From Streptomyces spectabilis (GTDB taxonomy: Bacteria; Actinomycetota; Actinomycetes; Streptomycetales; Streptomycetaceae), in the NCBI RefSeq assembly GCF_008704795.1, contig NZ_CP023690.1:8132501-8196500 (forward strand): a stretch of DNA of 64,000 nucleotides. Direction: 5' to 3'. Under the pieces are notes generated by a model that was not told the origin of the DNA, ran no database searches, and saw only the letters and a list, made by a program, of their open reading frames with translations. The position numbers were made by a program, and so were the translations under genes. How positions within the stretch are numbered: position 1 is the first letter of the stretch; each line of letters starts with the position of its first letter. Of the stretch, positions 23,501 through 36,600 are shown in pieces.

Positions 23501-26500
23501 CCGACCGGCTCATGGCCTCCGTCGGCGAGGCCTACGCGCAGGGCGCGGATCTCGATTGGCGGGCCCTCGTCCCCGGCACCCTCGTCGACCTGCCGACGTA
23601 CGCGTTCCAGCACCAGCACTACTGGCTGGTGTCCCCGGAGGCCGAGCCGGGCGCCGAGTCCGCCCCCGTCGTGGACGAGGTCGAGGCACGCTTCTGGGAG
23701 GCCGTGGAGCGTGAGGACCTGGAGCAGTTGGCGGCCGAGCTGGAGGTGGCGGACGGCTCCGCCGCCGAGCTCGGTGCCGTCCTGCCGGTGCTGTCGTCGT
23801 GGCGGCGGCAGCGGCGCGAGCGGTCCACGATCGACAGCTGGCGCTACACCGTCACCTGGAAGCCCCTCGCGGGCAGCCTCCCGGGGCCGGTCCTCACGGG
23901 CCGGTGGCTGGTCGTCGTACCCGAGGAGGCGGCCACGCACCCGTGGACCGCGGGTGTCGTGGAGGCGCTGACGCACGCCGGTGCCGAGGCAGTCGAACTC
24001 CCCGTATCCGGCGCGGAGTTGACGCGTGAGACGCTGACCGAGCGGCTGCGCGACGGCGTCGCGGACGCCGCCGGGCTCGCCGGTGTCGTCTCCCTGCTCG
24101 CTCTCGCCGAAGAGCCGCACCCGGCGCACCCCGTGCTGCCCGCGGGGCTCGCCGGTACCGTCGCGCTGGTACAGGCCCTCGGTGACGCGGGCGTCGCGGC
24201 CCGCCTGTGGGCCGTCTCCAGCGGCGCCGTGTCCACCGGCCGGGACGACCGGGTGGAGAGCCCCGCCCAGGCGCAGACCTGGGGCCTCGGCCGCGTCGTG
24301 GCCCTGGAGCACCCCGACCGCTGGGGCGGACTCGTCGACCTGCCGGGGAGCGTCGACAGCCGGGCTGGGGCCCGCCTCGCCGGGATCCTGTCGGGCGTCG
24401 GCGACGAGGACCAGCTCGCCGTGCGCGGCTCCGGCGTCTTCGTGCGCCGCCTCGTCCGGGCCGAGCCCGCCGCCTCCGCCCCTGACCCTGCCCCCGTCCG
24501 GGAGAACGGTTCGGCGTGGACGCCGCGCGGCACCGTCCTGGTCACCGGCGGCACCGGCGCCCTCGGCCCGCACATCGCCCGCTGGCTGGCCCGGGAAGGC
24601 GCCGAGCACCTGGTGCTCACCAGCCGCCGCGGCCCGGACGCCCCCGGCGCGGCGGAACTCCAGGCAGAGCTGGAGGAGATGGGCGTCCAGGTGACCATCG
24701 CCTCCTGCGACGTCGCCGACCGCGACGCCGTCGCGGCGCTCCTGGGCCGTCTCGCCGCCGACGGGCACACCCTGCGCGCCGTCGTCCACGCCGCCGCGCT
24801 CATCGAACTGGCGCCGATCGCCACCACCACCCTGGCGGAGTTCGCCGACATCGTCGCGGCGAAGGTCGCGGGCGCCGTCGTCCTGGACGAACTCCTGGAC
24901 GGCGAGGCGGCCGCGGAGCTCGACGCCTTCGTGCTGTTCTCCTCCATCGCGGGCGTGTGGGGCAGCGGCGAGCACGCCGCCTACGCGGCCGCCAACGCCC
25001 ACCTCGACGCGCTCGCCGAGCACCGCAGGGCCCGCGGCCTGACCGCCACCTCGATCGCCTGGGGCGTGTGGAACGTCGTCAACCCGCATCTGAGCGGCAG
25101 CGCGCCTGTCGACGTCGACCCGGAGCAACTGCGCCGCCAGGGCCTGCCGTTCCTCGACCCGGGCCTGGCCTTCGCGGGGATGCGGCAGATCCTGGACGAC
25201 GACGAGACGTTCCTGGCCCTCGCCGACGTGGACTGGGACCAGTTCGTGCCCGTGTTCACCTCGCGCCGGGCCCGCCCGCTGCTCGCGGATCTGCCCGACG
25301 CGCAGCGCGTCCTCGCCGCCCAGGGCGGAACCGAGGGCGGCGACACCGACACCGTGACCTCGTCCAAGGCGTCCGCGCTGCGCGAGCGCCTGACCGGCCT
25401 CGCCGCGCCCGAGCAGGACCGCGCCCTGGTCGACCTCGTGCTGACGCACGCCGCCGCGGTCCTCGGTTACGAGTCCGCGGGGGCCCTCGACCCCGAGCGG
25501 GCCTTCCGCGAGTTCGGCTTCGACTCGCTCACCGCCGTCGACCTGCGCAACCGGCTCGGCACCGCCACCGGTCTGAAGCTGCCCACCACGGTCGTCTTCG
25601 ACCACCCCAACGGCACCGCCCTGGCCGCCTATCTGCGCACTCAGGTCCTCGGCACCGGCGCGGCCGCCGCTCCCGCCGCCGTCGCGCCCGTCGCGGCGGC
25701 CACCGACGAGCCGATCGCCATCGTCGCCATGAGCTGCCGCTACCCCGGCGGCATCAGCAGCCCCGAGCAGATGTGGCAGGTCCTCCAGGACCGCGCCGAC
25801 GTCGTCGGCGGCTACCCGGCGGGCCGCGGCTGGGACATCGCCCACCTCTACGACCCGGACCCGGAGACCCCCGGCACCACCACGACCAGGGGAGGCGGCT
25901 TCCTCCACGACGCGGGCGCCTTCGACCCGGCCTTCTTCGGCATCTCGCCGCGCGAGGCCACGGCCATGGACCCGCAGCAGCGGCTCCTCCTCGAAACCTC
26001 CTGGGAGGCGTTCGAACGCGCCGGGATCGACCCCAAGGCCGTACGCGGCGAGACCGCCGGCGTGTTCGTCGGCACCAACTACCAGGACTACGGCACCGCC
26101 CCCGGCCAGGTGTCCGCGGGCGCCGAGGGCCACATCCTCACCGGCAGCGCGCCCAGCGTCGTCTCCGGCCGCATCTCGTACACCTTCGGCCTCGAAGGCC
26201 CGGCGGTCACCGTCGACACGGCGTGCTCGTCGTCGCTCGTCGCGATGCACCTGGCCGCGCAGGCGCTGCGCCAGGGCGAGTGCTCGCTGGCCCTCGCGGG
26301 CGGCGTCGCCGTGATGTCCTCGCCCGGCGCGCTGATCGCCTTCAGCCAACAGCGCGGCCTCGCCGACGACGGCCGCTGCAAGGCCTTCGCGGCCGCCGCA
26401 GACGGCATGGGCATGGCTGAGGGCGTCGGCATGGTGCTCCTGGAGCGTCTGTCGGACGCCCGTCGCAACGGCCACAAGGTCCTCGCCGTCGTACGGGGCT

Positions 26501-29500
26501 CCGCCGTCAACCAGGACGGCGCCAGCAACGGCCTGACCGCCCCCAATGGCCCGTCCCAGCAGCGCGTCATCCGCGCCGCCCTCGCCAACGCCCGCCTGAC
26601 GGCCGCCGATGTCGACGCGGTCGAGGCGCACGGCACCGGCACCACCCTCGGCGACCCCATCGAGGCCCAGGCGCTGCTCGCCACGTACGGACAGGAGCGC
26701 CCCGCGAGCGGGGAGCCCCTGTGGCTGGGGTCCATCAAGTCCAACATCGGGCACAGCCAGGCCGCTTCCGGCGTGGCGGGCGTGATGAAGATGGTCCTCG
26801 CCATGCAGCACGGCGTCCTGCCGCAGACCCTGCACATCGACGAGCCGACGCCCGAGGTCGACTGGACCGAAGGCGCCGTGGAGCTGCTCACCGAGGCCCG
26901 TGACTGGCCCGAGCGCGCGGACGCGCCCCGGCGCGCGGGCGTCTCCTCCTTCGGCATGAGCGGCACCAACGCCCATGTGATCCTGGAGCAGCCGCCCCTG
27001 GCCGACGAGCCCACCGCCGACGAGGACACCGAGGCCCCGGCGCCCGTCGTCGCCGGAGGGATCCCGCTGGCCCTCTCCGCGAAGGGCGAGACCGCCCTGC
27101 GAGCCCAGGCGGCACGGCTGCGCGAGCACCTGCTCGCCCGTCCCGACCTCGAACCGGCCGACGTCGCCTGGTCCCTCGCCGCCGCCCGGTCCCGCTTCGA
27201 GCACCGGGGTGTCGTCCTCGGGCGGAACCGTGAGGAGCTGCTCGCCGGGCTTGAGAGCCTCGCTGCGGGTGCTGCCATCACGGGGCGTGCGGTGACTGGT
27301 GCGGGGCGTGCGGTGTTCGTGTTCCCGGGTCAGGGTTCGCAGTGGGCCGGGATGGCGGTCGAACTCCTTGAGTCGAGCCCGGTGTTCGCGGAGCGGATGG
27401 GGGAGTGCGCGGATGCCCTGTCGGAGTTTGTGGACTGGGATCTGCTGGAGGAGTTGGGCGGGGACAACTTTGACCGGGTGGACGTGGTCCAGCCCGTTCT
27501 CTTCGCGGTGATGGTGTCGCTGGCGGCTGTCTGGCAGGCGGCTGGCGTGAAGCCCGCCGCCGTGGTCGGCCATAGCCAGGGTGAGATTGCGGCCGCGTGC
27601 GTGGCGGGGGCCCTCTCGCTGCGGGATGCCGCCCGGGTGGTGGCGCTGCGCAGCCTGGCGATCCGTGAGCTGTCGGGCAAGGGCGGCATGGTCTCGGTGC
27701 CGCTGCCCGAGGCGGAGGTGCGGGAGCTGGTCGCGGGCTGGGAGGGCCGCATCGAGGTCGCGGCCGTCAATGGCCCGGCCCAGGTGGTGGTGTCGGGTGA
27801 GCCGGAGGCGCTGGAGGAGCTGGTCGCGCAGTGCGTGGCCCAGGATGTCCGGGCCCGGACGATCCCGGTGAACTACGCCTCGCATTCCTCGTACGTAGAG
27901 CAGATCGAGGCCCAGATCGACGAAGCCCTGGCGGAGGTGAGCCCGCAGGCCGCCGAGATCCCGCTGTACTCGACCCTGACCGGCACCTGGCTGGACATCC
28001 CCATGGACGCGGGCTACTGGTACCGCAACCTGCGCCAGACGGTCCTGTTCGAGCACGCCACCCGCGGTCTCCTGGCCGAGGGCCACGGCCTGTTCGTGGA
28101 GATGAGCCCGCACCCGGTCCTGACGGTCCCGGTGCAGGCGACGATCGACGCCACGGACAGTCCGGCGGCCACGCTCGGCTCCCTGCGCCGCGACGAGGGC
28201 GGTGCCGATCGCCTCACGGCCTCGCTCGCCGAAGCGCACACGTACGGCGCGGAGTTGGACTGGAAGGCCCTCGTCCCCGGCAAGCGCGCCCTCGTCGACC
28301 TGCCCACCTACGCCTTCCAGCGTGACCACTACTGGATGCTGGCCCCCGACCAGGACGCGGATGGCGAGTCCGTAATGGTCACGGACGAGGTCGAGTCCCG
28401 GTTCTGGGACGCGGTGGAGCGCGAGGACCTGGAGCAGCTGGCCGTCGAGCTCGCGGTGGAGGACTCCTCCGCCGCCGGCCTCGGTGCCGTGCTCCCGGCG
28501 CTGTCGTCCTGGCGGCGGCAGCGGCGCGAGCGGTCGACCGTCGACAGCTGGCGCTACCAGGTGGACTGGCAGCCCCTCGCGGGCGCCCTTCCGGCCATCG
28601 GCCTCCCGGGCCGCTGGCTGGTCGTCGTGCCCGAGGCGACGGAAGCCACGGAGGTCGTCGCGGCCCTCGCGCAAGCCGGGGCCCAGGTCGACGAACTCCG
28701 TGTCCCCGCAGGGGAGATGACCCGCGAGTCGCTGACCGTGCGGCTGTACGAGCACGCCGCGACGGCGGACGGGGAGCCGAACGGCGTGCTCAGCCTCCTC
28801 GCCCTCGACGAGTCCGCCCTGGCCGACCACCCGGGCGTCTCCACCGGACTCGCGGGCACCGTCGCACTGGTGCAGGCCCTCGGTGACGCCGGGATCGGCG
28901 CACGCCTGTGGGCCGTGACGCGCGGCGCCGTCGCCACCGGCCGCGCCGACGCCCCGGCTCGGCCCGGTCAGGCGCAGGCGTGGGGCCTCGGCCGGGTCGC
29001 GGCCCTGGAGCACCCCGACCGCTGGGGCGGACTCGTCGACCTGCCGGAGACCGTCGACGGCCGGGCCGCGGCCCAGCTCGCCGCGGTCCTCGCGGGCGCC
29101 GGTGACGAGGACCAGCTCGCGGTGCGCCGGGCGGGCGTGCTCGTACGCCGTTTCGTACGGGCTCCGCTCGACGGCCCGGCGGCGGAGTGGGCGCCGCGCG
29201 GCACCGCCCTGATCACCGGTGGTACGGGCGCCATCGGCGGGCACGTGGCGCGCTGGCTGGCCCGCGAGGGCGCCGAGCACCTGGTGCTGACCAGCCGTCG
29301 CGGCCCGGACGCGCCCGGCGCCGAGGAACTCCGGGCCGAACTGGAGGAGTTGGGTGCCAAGGTGACCATCGCGGCCTGTGACGTGGCCGACCGCGAGGCC
29401 GTCGCCGGACTGCTCGACCGGCTCACCGAGGACGGGCACACGCTGCGCTCGGTGTTCCACGCCGCGGGCGTCGGCCAGGGCCAGCCCCTGGCAGAGATGT

Positions 29501-30540
29501 CCGCCGCCGACATCGCCGCCGTCCTGGAGGCGAAGGTCGCGGGCGCCGCGCACCTCGACGACCTCCTGGCCACGTCGGCCCTTGACGCCTTCGTGCTCTT
29601 CTCGTCCAACGCGGGCGTCTGGGGCAGCGGCAGCCAGGGCGCCTACGCGGCCGCCAACGCCCACCTCGACGCGCTCGCCGAGCAGCGCCGCGCCCGCGGC
29701 CTGACCGCGACCTCCGTCGCCTGGGGCCTGTGGGCCGGGGGCGGCATGGCCGGGGACGACGGCGAGGAGCAGTTCCGCCGCCGCGGTCTGCGGCCGATGG
29801 CGCCGGACCTCGCGGTCACGGCCCTGGCCCAGGCGGTCGCGCACGACGAGACCTTCCTCGCCGTCGCCGACCTGGACTGGGAGCGGTTCGCGCCCGCCTT
29901 CACATCGGCCCGGACCAGCCCGTTCATCGGTGACATCCCCGAGGTGCGCCGCTACGCGCGGTCCGTGGCGGCCGAGACGGTCGCGGAGGCCGACACCGGC
30001 GACGACGCGGCGGCCGAGCTGCGCCGCCGTCTGACGCCGCTCACCGAGCCCGAGCGCGAGGTCATCCTGCTCGACCTGGTGCGCACGCACGCGGCCGCCG
30101 TGCTCGGCTACGGCGACGCGGAGGCCGTGGACGCCCACCTGGCCTTCCGCGAGCTGGGCTTCGACTCACTGACCGCCGTGGAGGTCCGCAACCGCCTCAA
30201 CAAGGCCACTGGGCTCCGGCTGCCCGCCACCCTCGTGTTCGACCACCCGACGTCCGCCGTCCTGGCCCAGTACCTGCGCGGGGAACTGCTCCAGGACGAC
30301 GCCGACGGCGTGGACTCCACACTGCGCGAGCTGGACCGCCTGGAGGCGGGCCTCGGCACCATCGCGCCGGACGACGGCGACCGCATGCGCATCACGATGC
30401 GGCTCGAAGCGCTGATGGCGAAGTGGAAGGGCACGGACGCCGAGGCGCCCGCCGACGGCGAGAAGGTCTCCTCGCAGCTGGAGTCGGCCTCCGCCGACGA
30501 GGTCTTCGACTTCATCGACAAGGAGTTCGGCGTGTCCTGA
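14593..30540 (+). CDS. Trimodular type I PKS: KS-AT-DH-ER-KR-ACP, then two KS-AT-KR-ACP modules
   Basis: This is a 5,315-residue protein with an N-terminal docking helix. Module 1 has KS (35-460), AT (565-870, GHSIGE/HAFH, malonyl), DH (930-1215, [10 protein letters not shown]), ER (1425-1750, NADPH motif [11 protein letters not shown]), KR (1753-1935, VDD variant of LDD, B1) and ACP serine near 2068: a full reduction to CH2-CH2. Module 2 has KS (2135-2560), AT (2670-2970, GHSQGE/YASH, methylmalonyl), KR (3310-3495) and ACP near 3645. This KR has Trp eight and His three residues before the catalytic Tyr, the A2 pattern. Module 3 has KS (3705-4130), methylmalonyl AT (4240-4540), KR (4870-5050, Trp and Gln, A1 pattern) and ACP near 5190. 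The product segment is CH2CH2 followed by two methyl/hydroxyl units that should differ at the methyl centre. The C-terminal docking region covers residues 5240-5315. Confidence 0.97.
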   Translation: MSNEAKLRDYLKRTTSDLRQARRRLREVEERDQEPIAIVAMSCRYPGGVRTPEELWRLVSQGTDALTPFPTNRGWDADALHDPDPDNSGTSYAREGGFLHDADEFDASFFGISPREALATDPQQRLLLETSWEVFERAGIDPASLRGSRTGVFAGVMYHDYASRLHSVPEDVEGYLGTGASSSIVSGRVAYTFGLEGPAVTIDTACSSSLVALHLAVQALRQGECSLALAGGVTVMFTPGTFVDFSKQRGLAGDGRCKPYADAADGTGWGEGAGLLLLERLSDARRNGHEVLAVVRGSAVNQDGASNGLTAPNGPSQQRVILQALANAHLAPEQIDAVEGHGTGTTLGDPIEAQALLATYGQERPGDRPLWLGSIKSNIGHTQAAAGVAGVMKMVMAMREGVLPQSLHVDRPSTHVDWSAGAVELLTESRPWDEREDGAPRRAGVSSFGVSGTNAHVIVEQAPVEESAERVEPVAPVTAVPWLVSGRSEEALRAQAERLREHVTADTGLDTVEVGWSLLSSRALHEHRAVVVGRTREEFLTGLESLTTGGSGQNVVSGAVAEGRLGVLFTGQGSQRAGMGRELYEAFPVFADALDEVCAHIDPWIERSLQSVMFGTDAGLLEQTGYAQPALFAMEVALFRLAESFGVRPEVVGGHSIGELTAAYVAGLWSLEDAAQLVAARGRLMQALPEGGAMLAVQAAEVDVLRLLADVSDRVGVAAVNGPEQIVLSGDRAALEGLEQTLRGDGRKVKWLKVSHAFHSPLMGPALDDFREVAAKLTYQDPTLPVVSNLTGELARPAELKDPEYWVRHIREAVRFHDGLNALTEFGVSTLLELGPDSVLTAMAHDTLTEPESQSGLVAATRKDRPEGDAFLAALAKLHVRGITIDWKPLYAPVESRRRVGLPTYAFQRQSYWLHAPALTGDVTSAGLAAADHPLLGAAVEVAGSEARLFTSLLSVDAHPWLGDHAVAGRTLLPGTAFVELAVRAGDEVGCDLLEELILEAPLVLPEDGGVQLQLWVEEPDESGRRTFTLHSRRQNDVPDEPWIRHAAGVLAVADSGRAARQDADLAQWPPAGATAVDTGELYAGFAAAGLGYGPAFQGVRAAWRRGDEVFAEVALPEGESDEAAGYGLHPALLDAGLHGLALTAVGADGAGARLPFSWTGVSLYASGAAALRVRLTPAESGAVTLAAADETGQPVAAVDSLVLRALAAGELDAVSGTDDDALFRVDWSVVSAPAVTAGAAYAVLGSDELGLFGALEGAGAAVAAYADVAALAEAVEGGAPVPESVFVTCVGGERDGGTAASVRASLNSVLSVVGEWLSYSGGEDSRLVVVTSGAVGVGAGDVVSTAGLVDAPVWGLLRSAQSENPGRLVLADVDGTEASLTLLPGALDLDEPQVAVRGDVVWAPRLTRAAADVATLAVPAGESWQLGVTDRGTLENLALLPVAEDAPEWAGRPLGAGEVRVEVRAAGVNFRDALIALGMYPGDAVMGTEGAGVVVEAGSEVSGLEVGDRVLGLIDGGFGPLAVADARMVAPIPEGWSFARAASVPTVFLTAYYALRDLADLKEGQSLLVHAAAGGVGMAAVQLARHFGAEVYGTASTGKWDVLRGLGVDDSRIASSRTLDFEAAVLAASDGQGVDVVLNSLAREFVDASLRLLPRGGRFVEMGKTDLRDPEAVATAHPGVAYQSFDLAEMSPDRIQEMLTEVLSLFERGVLEPLPVRAWDMRRAPEAFRYLSQAKHVGKVVLTLPPRFEPEGTVLVTGALGGLGRVVARHLAGAHGVRDLLLVSRRGAETPGAEEVRAELEEWGARVRIAACDVADRDALAGLLGEVRGELSAVVHVAGVVDDGILTSLTPERLDTVLRPKVDAAANLHELTADLDLSAFVLFSSAAGVLGSAGQANYAAANAFLDALAQHRRALGLPGTSLAWGLWADQGGMAGALADGDIDRMNRAGVAALSADEGLALFDAALARPDAALVPVKLRTDVLRQQFGGDVPPLFRGLVRGGARTRRVVEAGPAAAGTSLADQLAALEPENRERALLDLVRAQVAAVLGYASGEDVAPTKAFKELGFDSLTSVELRNRLNGATALRLPAGLVFDYPTPKVLAQYLGGELLGGLAESAAAGAAAPLTVAAAQDEPIAIVGMSCRFPGGVGSPEDLWRLLTDGEEAITEFPEGRGWDTASLYDPDPDQVGTTYAREGGFLHDAGDFDAAFFGISPREALAMDPQQRLLLEASWEAFERAGIDPATLHGSPTGVFAGLIYHEYGSQLSSVPEDLGGYLGTGSSGAIASGRISYSFGLEGPAVTVDTACSSSLVALHLAAQALRQGECTMALAGGVTVMPTAGTFLEFSRQRGLAPDGRCKPFAAAADGTSWGEGVGMLVLERLSDARRNGHPVLAVVRGSAVNQDGASNGLTAPNGPSQQRVIMQALANARLTTADVDAVEAHGTGTPLGDPIEAQALLATYGKERPAERPLLLGSVKSNIGHTQAAAGVAGVIKMVMAMRHGVLPRTLNFDAPTPEVDWSSGSVELLAEVRTWPDRDGSPRRAGVSSFGVSGTNAHVIIEEAEQAERPASDEVPAPTVVTGVIPLALSGKTPEALRAQAGRLREHLLAHPGLAPADVAWSLTAARSRFEHRGVALGRDREELLAALEGLERDDAAARGVAVGRAQGDTVRPVFVFPGQGSQWAGMAVELLESSPVFAERMGECAEALSEFVDWDLLEELGGDNFDHVDVVQPVLFAVMVSLAAVWQAAGVKPAAVVGHSQGEIAAACVAGVLSLRDAARVVALRSLAIRELSGKGGMVSVPLPEQEVRELIAAWGERISVAAVNGPAQVVVSGEPEALEELVAHCTGQDVRARTIPVDYASHSSYVEQIEAQIDEALAEVSPQAAEIPLYSTLTGTWLDIPMDAGYWYRNLRQTVLFEHATRGLLAEGHGLFLEMSPHPVLTVPVQATIEAAGREGAAVALGSLRRDEGGADRLMASVGEAYAQGADLDWRALVPGTLVDLPTYAFQHQHYWLVSPEAEPGAESAPVVDEVEARFWEAVEREDLEQLAAELEVADGSAAELGAVLPVLSSWRRQRRERSTIDSWRYTVTWKPLAGSLPGPVLTGRWLVVVPEEAATHPWTAGVVEALTHAGAEAVELPVSGAELTRETLTERLRDGVADAAGLAGVVSLLALAEEPHPAHPVLPAGLAGTVALVQALGDAGVAARLWAVSSGAVSTGRDDRVESPAQAQTWGLGRVVALEHPDRWGGLVDLPGSVDSRAGARLAGILSGVGDEDQLAVRGSGVFVRRLVRAEPAASAPDPAPVRENGSAWTPRGTVLVTGGTGALGPHIARWLAREGAEHLVLTSRRGPDAPGAAELQAELEEMGVQVTIASCDVADRDAVAALLGRLAADGHTLRAVVHAAALIELAPIATTTLAEFADIVAAKVAGAVVLDELLDGEAAAELDAFVLFSSIAGVWGSGEHAAYAAANAHLDALAEHRRARGLTATSIAWGVWNVVNPHLSGSAPVDVDPEQLRRQGLPFLDPGLAFAGMRQILDDDETFLALADVDWDQFVPVFTSRRARPLLADLPDAQRVLAAQGGTEGGDTDTVTSSKASALRERLTGLAAPEQDRALVDLVLTHAAAVLGYESAGALDPERAFREFGFDSLTAVDLRNRLGTATGLKLPTTVVFDHPNGTALAAYLRTQVLGTGAAAAPAAVAPVAAATDEPIAIVAMSCRYPGGISSPEQMWQVLQDRADVVGGYPAGRGWDIAHLYDPDPETPGTTTTRGGGFLHDAGAFDPAFFGISPREATAMDPQQRLLLETSWEAFERAGIDPKAVRGETAGVFVGTNYQDYGTAPGQVSAGAEGHILTGSAPSVVSGRISYTFGLEGPAVTVDTACSSSLVAMHLAAQALRQGECSLALAGGVAVMSSPGALIAFSQQRGLADDGRCKAFAAAADGMGMAEGVGMVLLERLSDARRNGHKVLAVVRGSAVNQDGASNGLTAPNGPSQQRVIRAALANARLTAADVDAVEAHGTGTTLGDPIEAQALLATYGQERPASGEPLWLGSIKSNIGHSQAASGVAGVMKMVLAMQHGVLPQTLHIDEPTPEVDWTEGAVELLTEARDWPERADAPRRAGVSSFGMSGTNAHVILEQPPLADEPTADEDTEAPAPVVAGGIPLALSAKGETALRAQAARLREHLLARPDLEPADVAWSLAAARSRFEHRGVVLGRNREELLAGLESLAAGAAITGRAVTGAGRAVFVFPGQGSQWAGMAVELLESSPVFAERMGECADALSEFVDWDLLEELGGDNFDRVDVVQPVLFAVMVSLAAVWQAAGVKPAAVVGHSQGEIAAACVAGALSLRDAARVVALRSLAIRELSGKGGMVSVPLPEAEVRELVAGWEGRIEVAAVNGPAQVVVSGEPEALEELVAQCVAQDVRARTIPVNYASHSSYVEQIEAQIDEALAEVSPQAAEIPLYSTLTGTWLDIPMDAGYWYRNLRQTVLFEHATRGLLAEGHGLFVEMSPHPVLTVPVQATIDATDSPAATLGSLRRDEGGADRLTASLAEAHTYGAELDWKALVPGKRALVDLPTYAFQRDHYWMLAPDQDADGESVMVTDEVESRFWDAVEREDLEQLAVELAVEDSSAAGLGAVLPALSSWRRQRRERSTVDSWRYQVDWQPLAGALPAIGLPGRWLVVVPEATEATEVVAALAQAGAQVDELRVPAGEMTRESLTVRLYEHAATADGEPNGVLSLLALDESALADHPGVSTGLAGTVALVQALGDAGIGARLWAVTRGAVATGRADAPARPGQAQAWGLGRVAALEHPDRWGGLVDLPETVDGRAAAQLAAVLAGAGDEDQLAVRRAGVLVRRFVRAPLDGPAAEWAPRGTALITGGTGAIGGHVARWLAREGAEHLVLTSRRGPDAPGAEELRAELEELGAKVTIAACDVADREAVAGLLDRLTEDGHTLRSVFHAAGVGQGQPLAEMSAADIAAVLEAKVAGAAHLDDLLATSALDAFVLFSSNAGVWGSGSQGAYAAANAHLDALAEQRRARGLTATSVAWGLWAGGGMAGDDGEEQFRRRGLRPMAPDLAVTALAQAVAHDETFLAVADLDWERFAPAFTSARTSPFIGDIPEVRRYARSVAAETVAEADTGDDAAAELRRRLTPLTEPEREVILLDLVRTHAAAVLGYGDAEAVDAHLAFRELGFDSLTAVEVRNRLNKATGLRLPATLVFDHPTSAVLAQYLRGELLQDDADGVDSTLRELDRLEAGLGTIAPDDGDRMRITMRLEALMAKWKGTDAEAPADGEKVSSQLESASADEVFDFIDKEFGVS

Positions 30541-30548
30541 CCGAAACC

Positions 30549-30582
30549 GGCCGACCGGGCCGGGGCACCGGCCCGGTCGGCC
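30549..30582 (+). terminator. Strong hairpin between the third and fourth PKS genes
   Basis: A perfect 15-bp GC-rich stem (30549-30563 with 30568-30582) and a GGCA loop sit 8 bases after the stop codon. No long U-tract follows, which is normal for Streptomyces terminators. It suggests that transcription is at least attenuated before the last PKS gene. Confidence 0.7.
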
Positions 30583-30664
30583 CCCCTCAGCGCGGTTCTT
30601 CCGTTACTGCGCGCATTCGTTGCTGCGCGATTTTTCTGTGACTACGCGAACAGGTGAGTTTCCG
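30583..30664 (+). promoter_or_regulatory. Leader of the last PKS gene, with the ribosome-binding site that sets its start
   Basis: This 82-bp stretch lies between the hairpin and the ATG. AGGTGAG at 30652-30658 is six bases before the ATG at 30665. An in-frame TTG at 30620 would add 15 residues with no match to the docking helices of sister proteins, so 30665 is preferred. A separate promoter would have to sit here or inside the hairpin region; no clear -35/-10 pair is visible. Confidence 0.5.
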
Positions 30665-33600
30665 ATGGCGGACCAGCAAAAGCTCCTCGACTACCTCAAG
30701 CGGGTGACCGCCGACCTCCACGAGACGCGCCAGCGGCTGCGCGAAGTGGAGGCGGAGGAGCCCGAGCCCATCGCCATCGTCGGAATGAGCTGCCGCTACC
30801 CCGGCGGCGTACGCGGTCCCGAGGACCTGTGGCAGCTCGTCGCCGACGGGCGGGACGCGCTCTCGGCCTTCCCCACCGACCGGGGCTGGGACGTCGACGC
30901 GCTCGCCGGGCGCACCGGCGACGGCACGCCCGAGGGCCCGGAGCGCGGCGGCGGCTTCGTCCACGACGCGGGCGACTTCGACGCCGCCTTCTTCGGGATC
31001 TCCCCGCGCGAGGCCATGGCCATGGACCCGCAGCAGCGGCTCCTCCTGGAAGCCACCTGGGAGACCTTCGAGCGGGCCGGGATCCCCCCGGCCTCGCTGC
31101 GCGGCAGCCGCACCGGCGTGTTCGTCGGCGCCACCGCCCAGGGCTACGGCCCCGCCCTCATGGCGTCCCCGGACAGCGTCGACGGCTATCTGCTCACCGG
31201 CGACGTCTCCAGCGTCATCTCCGGCCGCCTGTCGTACGTGTTCGGCCTCGAAGGCCCCGCGGTGACGGTCGACACCGCCTGCTCGTCGTCCCTCGTGGCG
31301 CTGCACCTGGCCGCGCAGGCCCTGCGGCAGGGCGAGTGCGACCTCGCGCTCGCCGGTGGCGTCGCGGTCATGGTGACCTCCGGAGCGTTCGCGGAGTTCA
31401 GCCGCCAGGGCGGTCTCGCGGGTGACGGCCGCTGCAAGCCGTACGCCGACGCCGCCGACGGCACCGGCTGGGGCGAGGGCGTCGGCGTCCTCGCCCTGGA
31501 GCGCCTGTCCGACGCCCGTCGCAACGGTCACGAGGTCCTCGCGGTCGTACGGGGCTCCGCCGTCAACCAGGACGGCGCCAGCAACGGCCTCACCGCTCCC
31601 AACGGCCCCTCCCAGCAGCTCGTCATCCGCCAGGCCCTCGCCGCCGCCCGCCTCGCCACCGGCGACATCGACGCCGTCGAGGGCCACGGCACCGGCACGG
31701 TCCTCGGCGACCCCATCGAGGCGCAGGCCCTGCTTGCCACGTACGGCCAGGACCGGCCCGCCGAGCGGCCCCTCATGCTCGGCTCGGTGAAGTCCAACAT
31801 CGGCCACACCCAGGCCGCTTCGGGCGTCGCCGGCGTCATCAAGATGGTCATGGCCATGCGCCACGGCGTCCTGCCCGAGAACCTGCACACGGACCGCCCG
31901 AGCACCCACGTCGACTGGTCCGCCGGAGCCGTCGAACTCCTTACGGAGTCCCGTACGTGGGCCGCGCGCGAGGACGGCGGCCCGCGCCGCGCGGGCGTCT
32001 CGTCCTTCGGCGTGAGTGGCACGAACGCGCACGTGATCGTGGAGCAGGCGCCGGTCGAGGAGTCTGCCGAGCGTGTGGAGCCGGTGGCTCCGGTCACGGC
32101 GGTGCCGTGGCTGGTGTCCGGCCGTAGCGAGGAGGCGCTGCGGGCGCAGGCCGAGCGGCTGCGCGAGCACGTCACGGCCGACACCGGCCTGGACAGCGTG
32201 GACGTGGGCTGGTCGCTCCTCTCGGGCCGGTCGCCGCTCGAACACCGCGCGGTCGTGTTCGGAGACGACCGCGCCGACTTCCTCGCGGGCCTGGAGACGA
32301 TCGCCTCCGGCGGCAGCGGCCAGAACGTCGTGTCGGGCGCGGTCGCCGAGGGCCGCTTGGCCGTCCTGTTCACCGGTCAGGGCAGTCAGCGGATCGGGAT
32401 GGGCCGGGAGTTGTACGAGACGTTCCCGGTCTTCGCGGATGCGCTGGACGAGGTGTGTGCTCATATTGATCCGTGGATAGAACGTTCGCTCCAGAGCGTG
32501 ATGTTCGGTACGGATGCGGGGCTGCTTGAGCAGACGGGATACGCGCAGCCCGCGCTGTTCGCGATGGAAGTCGCCCTGTTCCGTCTCGTCGAGTCCGTCG
32601 GCGTACGCCCGGAGGTCGTGGGCGGTCACTCCATTGGTGAGCTGGCTGCTGCGTATGTGGCCGGGCTGTGGTCGTTGGAGGATGCGGCGCAACTGGTCGC
32701 GGCCCGGGGCCGGTTGATGCAGGCGCTGCCTGAAGGTGGCGCGATGCTGGCCGTGCAGATCGCGGAGGCCGACGTCCTGCCGCTGCTGGCGGACGTGTCG
32801 GACCGCGTAGGCGTGGCGGCCGTGAACGGCCCGGAGCAGATCGTGCTCTCCGGCGACCGTGTGGTGCTGGAGGGTCTGGAGCAGACCCTGCGGGGCGAGG
32901 GCCGGAAGGTGAAGTGGCTGAAGGTGTCGCACGCCTTCCACTCCCCGCTCATGGACCCCGCCCTGCACGACTTCCGTAAGGTCGCCGAAGGCCTGACGTA
33001 CCAGGACCCGACGCTCCCGGTCGTCTCCAACCTCACCGGTGAACTGGCGCGGCCCACCGAGCTGAAGGACCCCGAGTACTGGGTGCGGCACATCCGCGAA
33101 GCCGTCCGCTTCCACGACGGCCTGAACGCCCTCACCGAGTTCGGCGTCTCGACGCTCCTGGAGCTGGGCCCGGACTCCGTGCTCACGGCGATGGCCCACG
33201 ACACGCTCACCGACCCCGCCGCACAGGCGGGCCTGGTCGGAGCGCTGCGCAAGGACCGCCCCGAGGCCGACACGTTCCTCACGGCCCTCGCCAAGGCACA
33301 CGTACGCGGCGCCACCGTCGACTGGGCGCCGCTGTACGCCCCGGTCGAGTCCCGGCGCCGCGTCGAGCTGCCGACGTACGCCTTCCAGCACCAGCGGTAC
33401 TGGCCGCGTCCCGCCGTCGGCGGCGTCGGCGACGCGCGCGCCACCGGTCTGAACCCGGCGGACCACCCGCTGTTCGGCGCCGCCGTCGCCCTCGCCGACA
33501 TGGACGGCTACCTCTTCACCGGCAGGCTGTCGCTCGCCACCCACCCGTGGCTCGCGGGCCACGCCCTCGCGGGCACCGTCCTGCTACCCGCCACGGCCTA

Positions 33601-36600
33601 CGTCGAACTCGCCCTGCACGCCGGACACCGCGTCGGCTGCGCGCACCTGGAGGAGCTGACGCTCCAGGCGCCCCTCGTCCTGCCCGAGCGCGGCGGCGTG
33701 CAGATACAGCTCGCCGTGGGCGCCGCCGACGCCTTCGGCCGCCGCCCGGTGAACCTCTACTCGCGGCCCCAGCACGTGTCCGCCGACGACCTGTGGTCCG
33801 ACGAGCCCTGGCTGTGCCACGCCACCGGCACGCTCGCCCCCGCCCCCGCGGCCCGCCCCGCCGACGCCGACCTCGCCCAGTGGCCGCCCGCCGACGCCGA
33901 GCGGGCCGACACCGAGGAGCTGTACGAGAGCCTGGTCGCCGCCGGGTTCCGCTACGGCTCGGCCTTCCTGGGCCTGCGGTCCGTCTGGCGGCGCGACGAC
34001 GCGCTCTTCGCGGAGGTCGCGCTGCCGGAGGCGGACCGGGAGGAGGCCGGTGCGTACGGCCTGCACCCGGCGCTCCTCGATGCCGCGCTGCACCCGCTGG
34101 GCCTCGGCACGTTCGTGTCCGACACCGAGCAGGGCCGCATGCCCTTCTCCTGGACCGGTGTGTCCCTGCACGCGACCGGCGCCTCCGCGCTGCGCGTCCG
34201 CCTGACCGCCGCCGGAACGGACGGCGTGGCCATGACCGTCGCCGACACCGCGGGGCAGCCGGTCGCCGCCGTGGACTCCCTCGTCCTGCGGCCCATCGCC
34301 GCGCCCGACGCGGGCGCCGTACAGGGCGGCCGCGACGACTCCCTGTTCCGGGTCGACTGGAGTGTGGTACCCGCGTCCTCCGTGACGGCCGGTGGCGTGT
34401 ACGCCGTCCTGGGCGCGGACGAGTTGGGTCTGCGGGGCGCTCTGGAGGGCATCGGCGCGACGGTGGCGGCCTACGCGGATGTCGCGGCCCTCGCCGCGGC
34501 GGTCGAGGGCGGGACTCCCGTACCGGAGTCCGTCTTCGTCACGTGCGTCGGCGGGGAACGCGCGGGCGGTACGGCCGTATCGGTGCGCGCCTCCCTGAAC
34601 AGCACGCTCGGCGTCGTGGGGGAGTGGCTGGCCTTCGAGGGCGGGGAGGACTCCCGTCTGGTCGTGGTGACGTCCGGTGCCGTGGGTGTGGGCGCGGGTG
34701 ACGTGGTGTCGACCGCGGGTCTGGTGGACGCCCCGGTGTGGGGTCTGCTGCGGTCCGCGCAGTCGGAGAACCCGGGCCGCCTCGCCCTCGTCGACGTCGA
34801 CGGCTCGGCGGCGTCGCTGACTCAGGTGCCGGCCCTCCTCGCGCTCGACGAGCCGCAGGTCGCCGTACGCGGGGACGTGGTGTGGGCCCCGCGCCTGACG
34901 CGCGCTGGCGGCGGCGCGCTCGTGGCTCCCGCCGGTGAGAACTGGCAGCTCGGCGTGACCGGGAAGGGCACCCTGGAGAACCTGGCGCTGCTGCCCGTCG
35001 CCGAGGACGCCGACGTGTCCGGAGGCAGGCCGCTGGGCCCCGGTGAGGTGCGCGTGGAGGTGCGTGCTGCGGGTGTCAACTTCCGTGACCCGCTGATCGC
35101 CCTGGGCATGTACCCGGGCGACGCGGTGATGGGCACCGAGGGTGCCGGTGTCGTCGTCGAGGTCGGCTCGGAGGTGAGCGGCCTCGAAGTCGGCGACCGG
35201 GTCCTCGGTCTCCTGGAGGGGGCCTTCGGCCCGCTGTCGGTCGCGGACGCGCGCATGCTGGCGCGGATCCCCGAGGGCTGGTCCTTCGCCCGGGCCGCGT
35301 CGGTGCCGACGGTGTTCCTCACGGCGTACTACGCGCTGCGGGACCTGGCCGGTCTGGAAGCGGGCGAGTCGGTCCTCGTGCACGCGGCCGCCGGTGGTGT
35401 GGGCATGGCCGCGGTGCAGCTGGCCCGGCACTTCGGCGCCGAGGTGTACGGCACCGCGAGCGCCGGGAAGTGGGACGTCCTGCGGGGCCTCGGCATCGAC
35501 GATTCCCGCATCGCCTCCTCCCGCACGCTCGACTTCGAGGCCTCGGTCGTCGAAGGCACTGAGGGCCGGGGCGTGGACGTGGTCCTCAACTCCCTGGCGA
35601 GGGAGTTCGTGGACGCTTCACTGCGGCTGCTGCCGCGTGGCGGGCGCTTCGTGGAGATGGGCAAGACCGACCTCCGCGACCCCGAGGCCATCGCCGCGGA
35701 ACACGCCGGAGTCACGTACCGCAGCTTCGACCTGATCGACGCCGGACACGACCGCATCCGCGAGATGCTGGCGGACATCCTGTCCCTGTTCGAGCGGGGG
35801 GTGCTGGAGCCGTTGCCGGTGACGGCGTGGGATGTGCGGCGGGCGCCGGAGGCGTTCCGGTATCTGAGCCAGGCGAAGCACGTCGGTAAGGTCGTGCTGA
35901 CCCTGCCGCCCCGTCTCGCGTCCGAGGGCACGGTCCTGGTGACGGGTGCTCTGGGTGGTCTGGGCCGGGTCGTGGCGCGGCACCTGGCCGGTGTGCACGG
36001 CGTACGGGATCTGCTGCTGGTCTCGCGACGCGGTGAGGCCGCGCCCGGCGCGGGCGAGGTCCGTGCGGAGCTGGAGGAGTTGGGCGCGCGCGTACGCATC
36101 GCCGCGTGCGATGTCGCCGACCGGGACGCGCTGGCCGCGCTCCTGGACGAGGTGCGTGGCGAGCTGAGCGCGGTCGTGCACGTGGCGGGTGTCGTGGACG
36201 ACGGCATCCTGACGTCGCTCACGCCGGAGCGTCTGGACACGGTGCTGCGGCCGAAGGTGGACGCGGCCGCGAACCTGCATGAGCTGACGGCCGACTTGGA
36301 CCTGTCGGCGTTCGTGCTGTTCTCTTCCGCCGCCGGTGTCCTGGGGAGCGCGGGGCAGGCCAACTACGCGGCCGCCAATGCCTTCCTGGATGCTCTGGCC
36401 CAGCACCGGCGTGCGCTGGGGTTGCCCGCGACCTCGCTGGCGTGGGGCCTGTGGGCCGACCAGGGAGGCATGGCCGGAGCCCTCGCCGACGGTGACATCG
36501 ACCGCATGAACCGTGCGGGCGTGGCGGCCCTGTCCGCTGACGAGGGCCTCGCCCTGTTCGACGCGGCGCTGGCCCAGGCCGACGGCGCCCTCGTGCCGAT

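Noticed and set aside
16141..30138. A 4,665-residue open frame on the minus strand opposite the trimodular PKS gene
   Set aside because: It is the antisense shadow of a GC-rich coding strand, is Arg/Gly/His-rich with no known domains, and the sense strand holds intact PKS domains.
30620..30664. TTG at 30620 as the start of the terminal PKS gene
   Set aside because: The 15 added residues do not resemble the docking helices of the other PKS proteins, and AGGTGAG points to ATG 30665.
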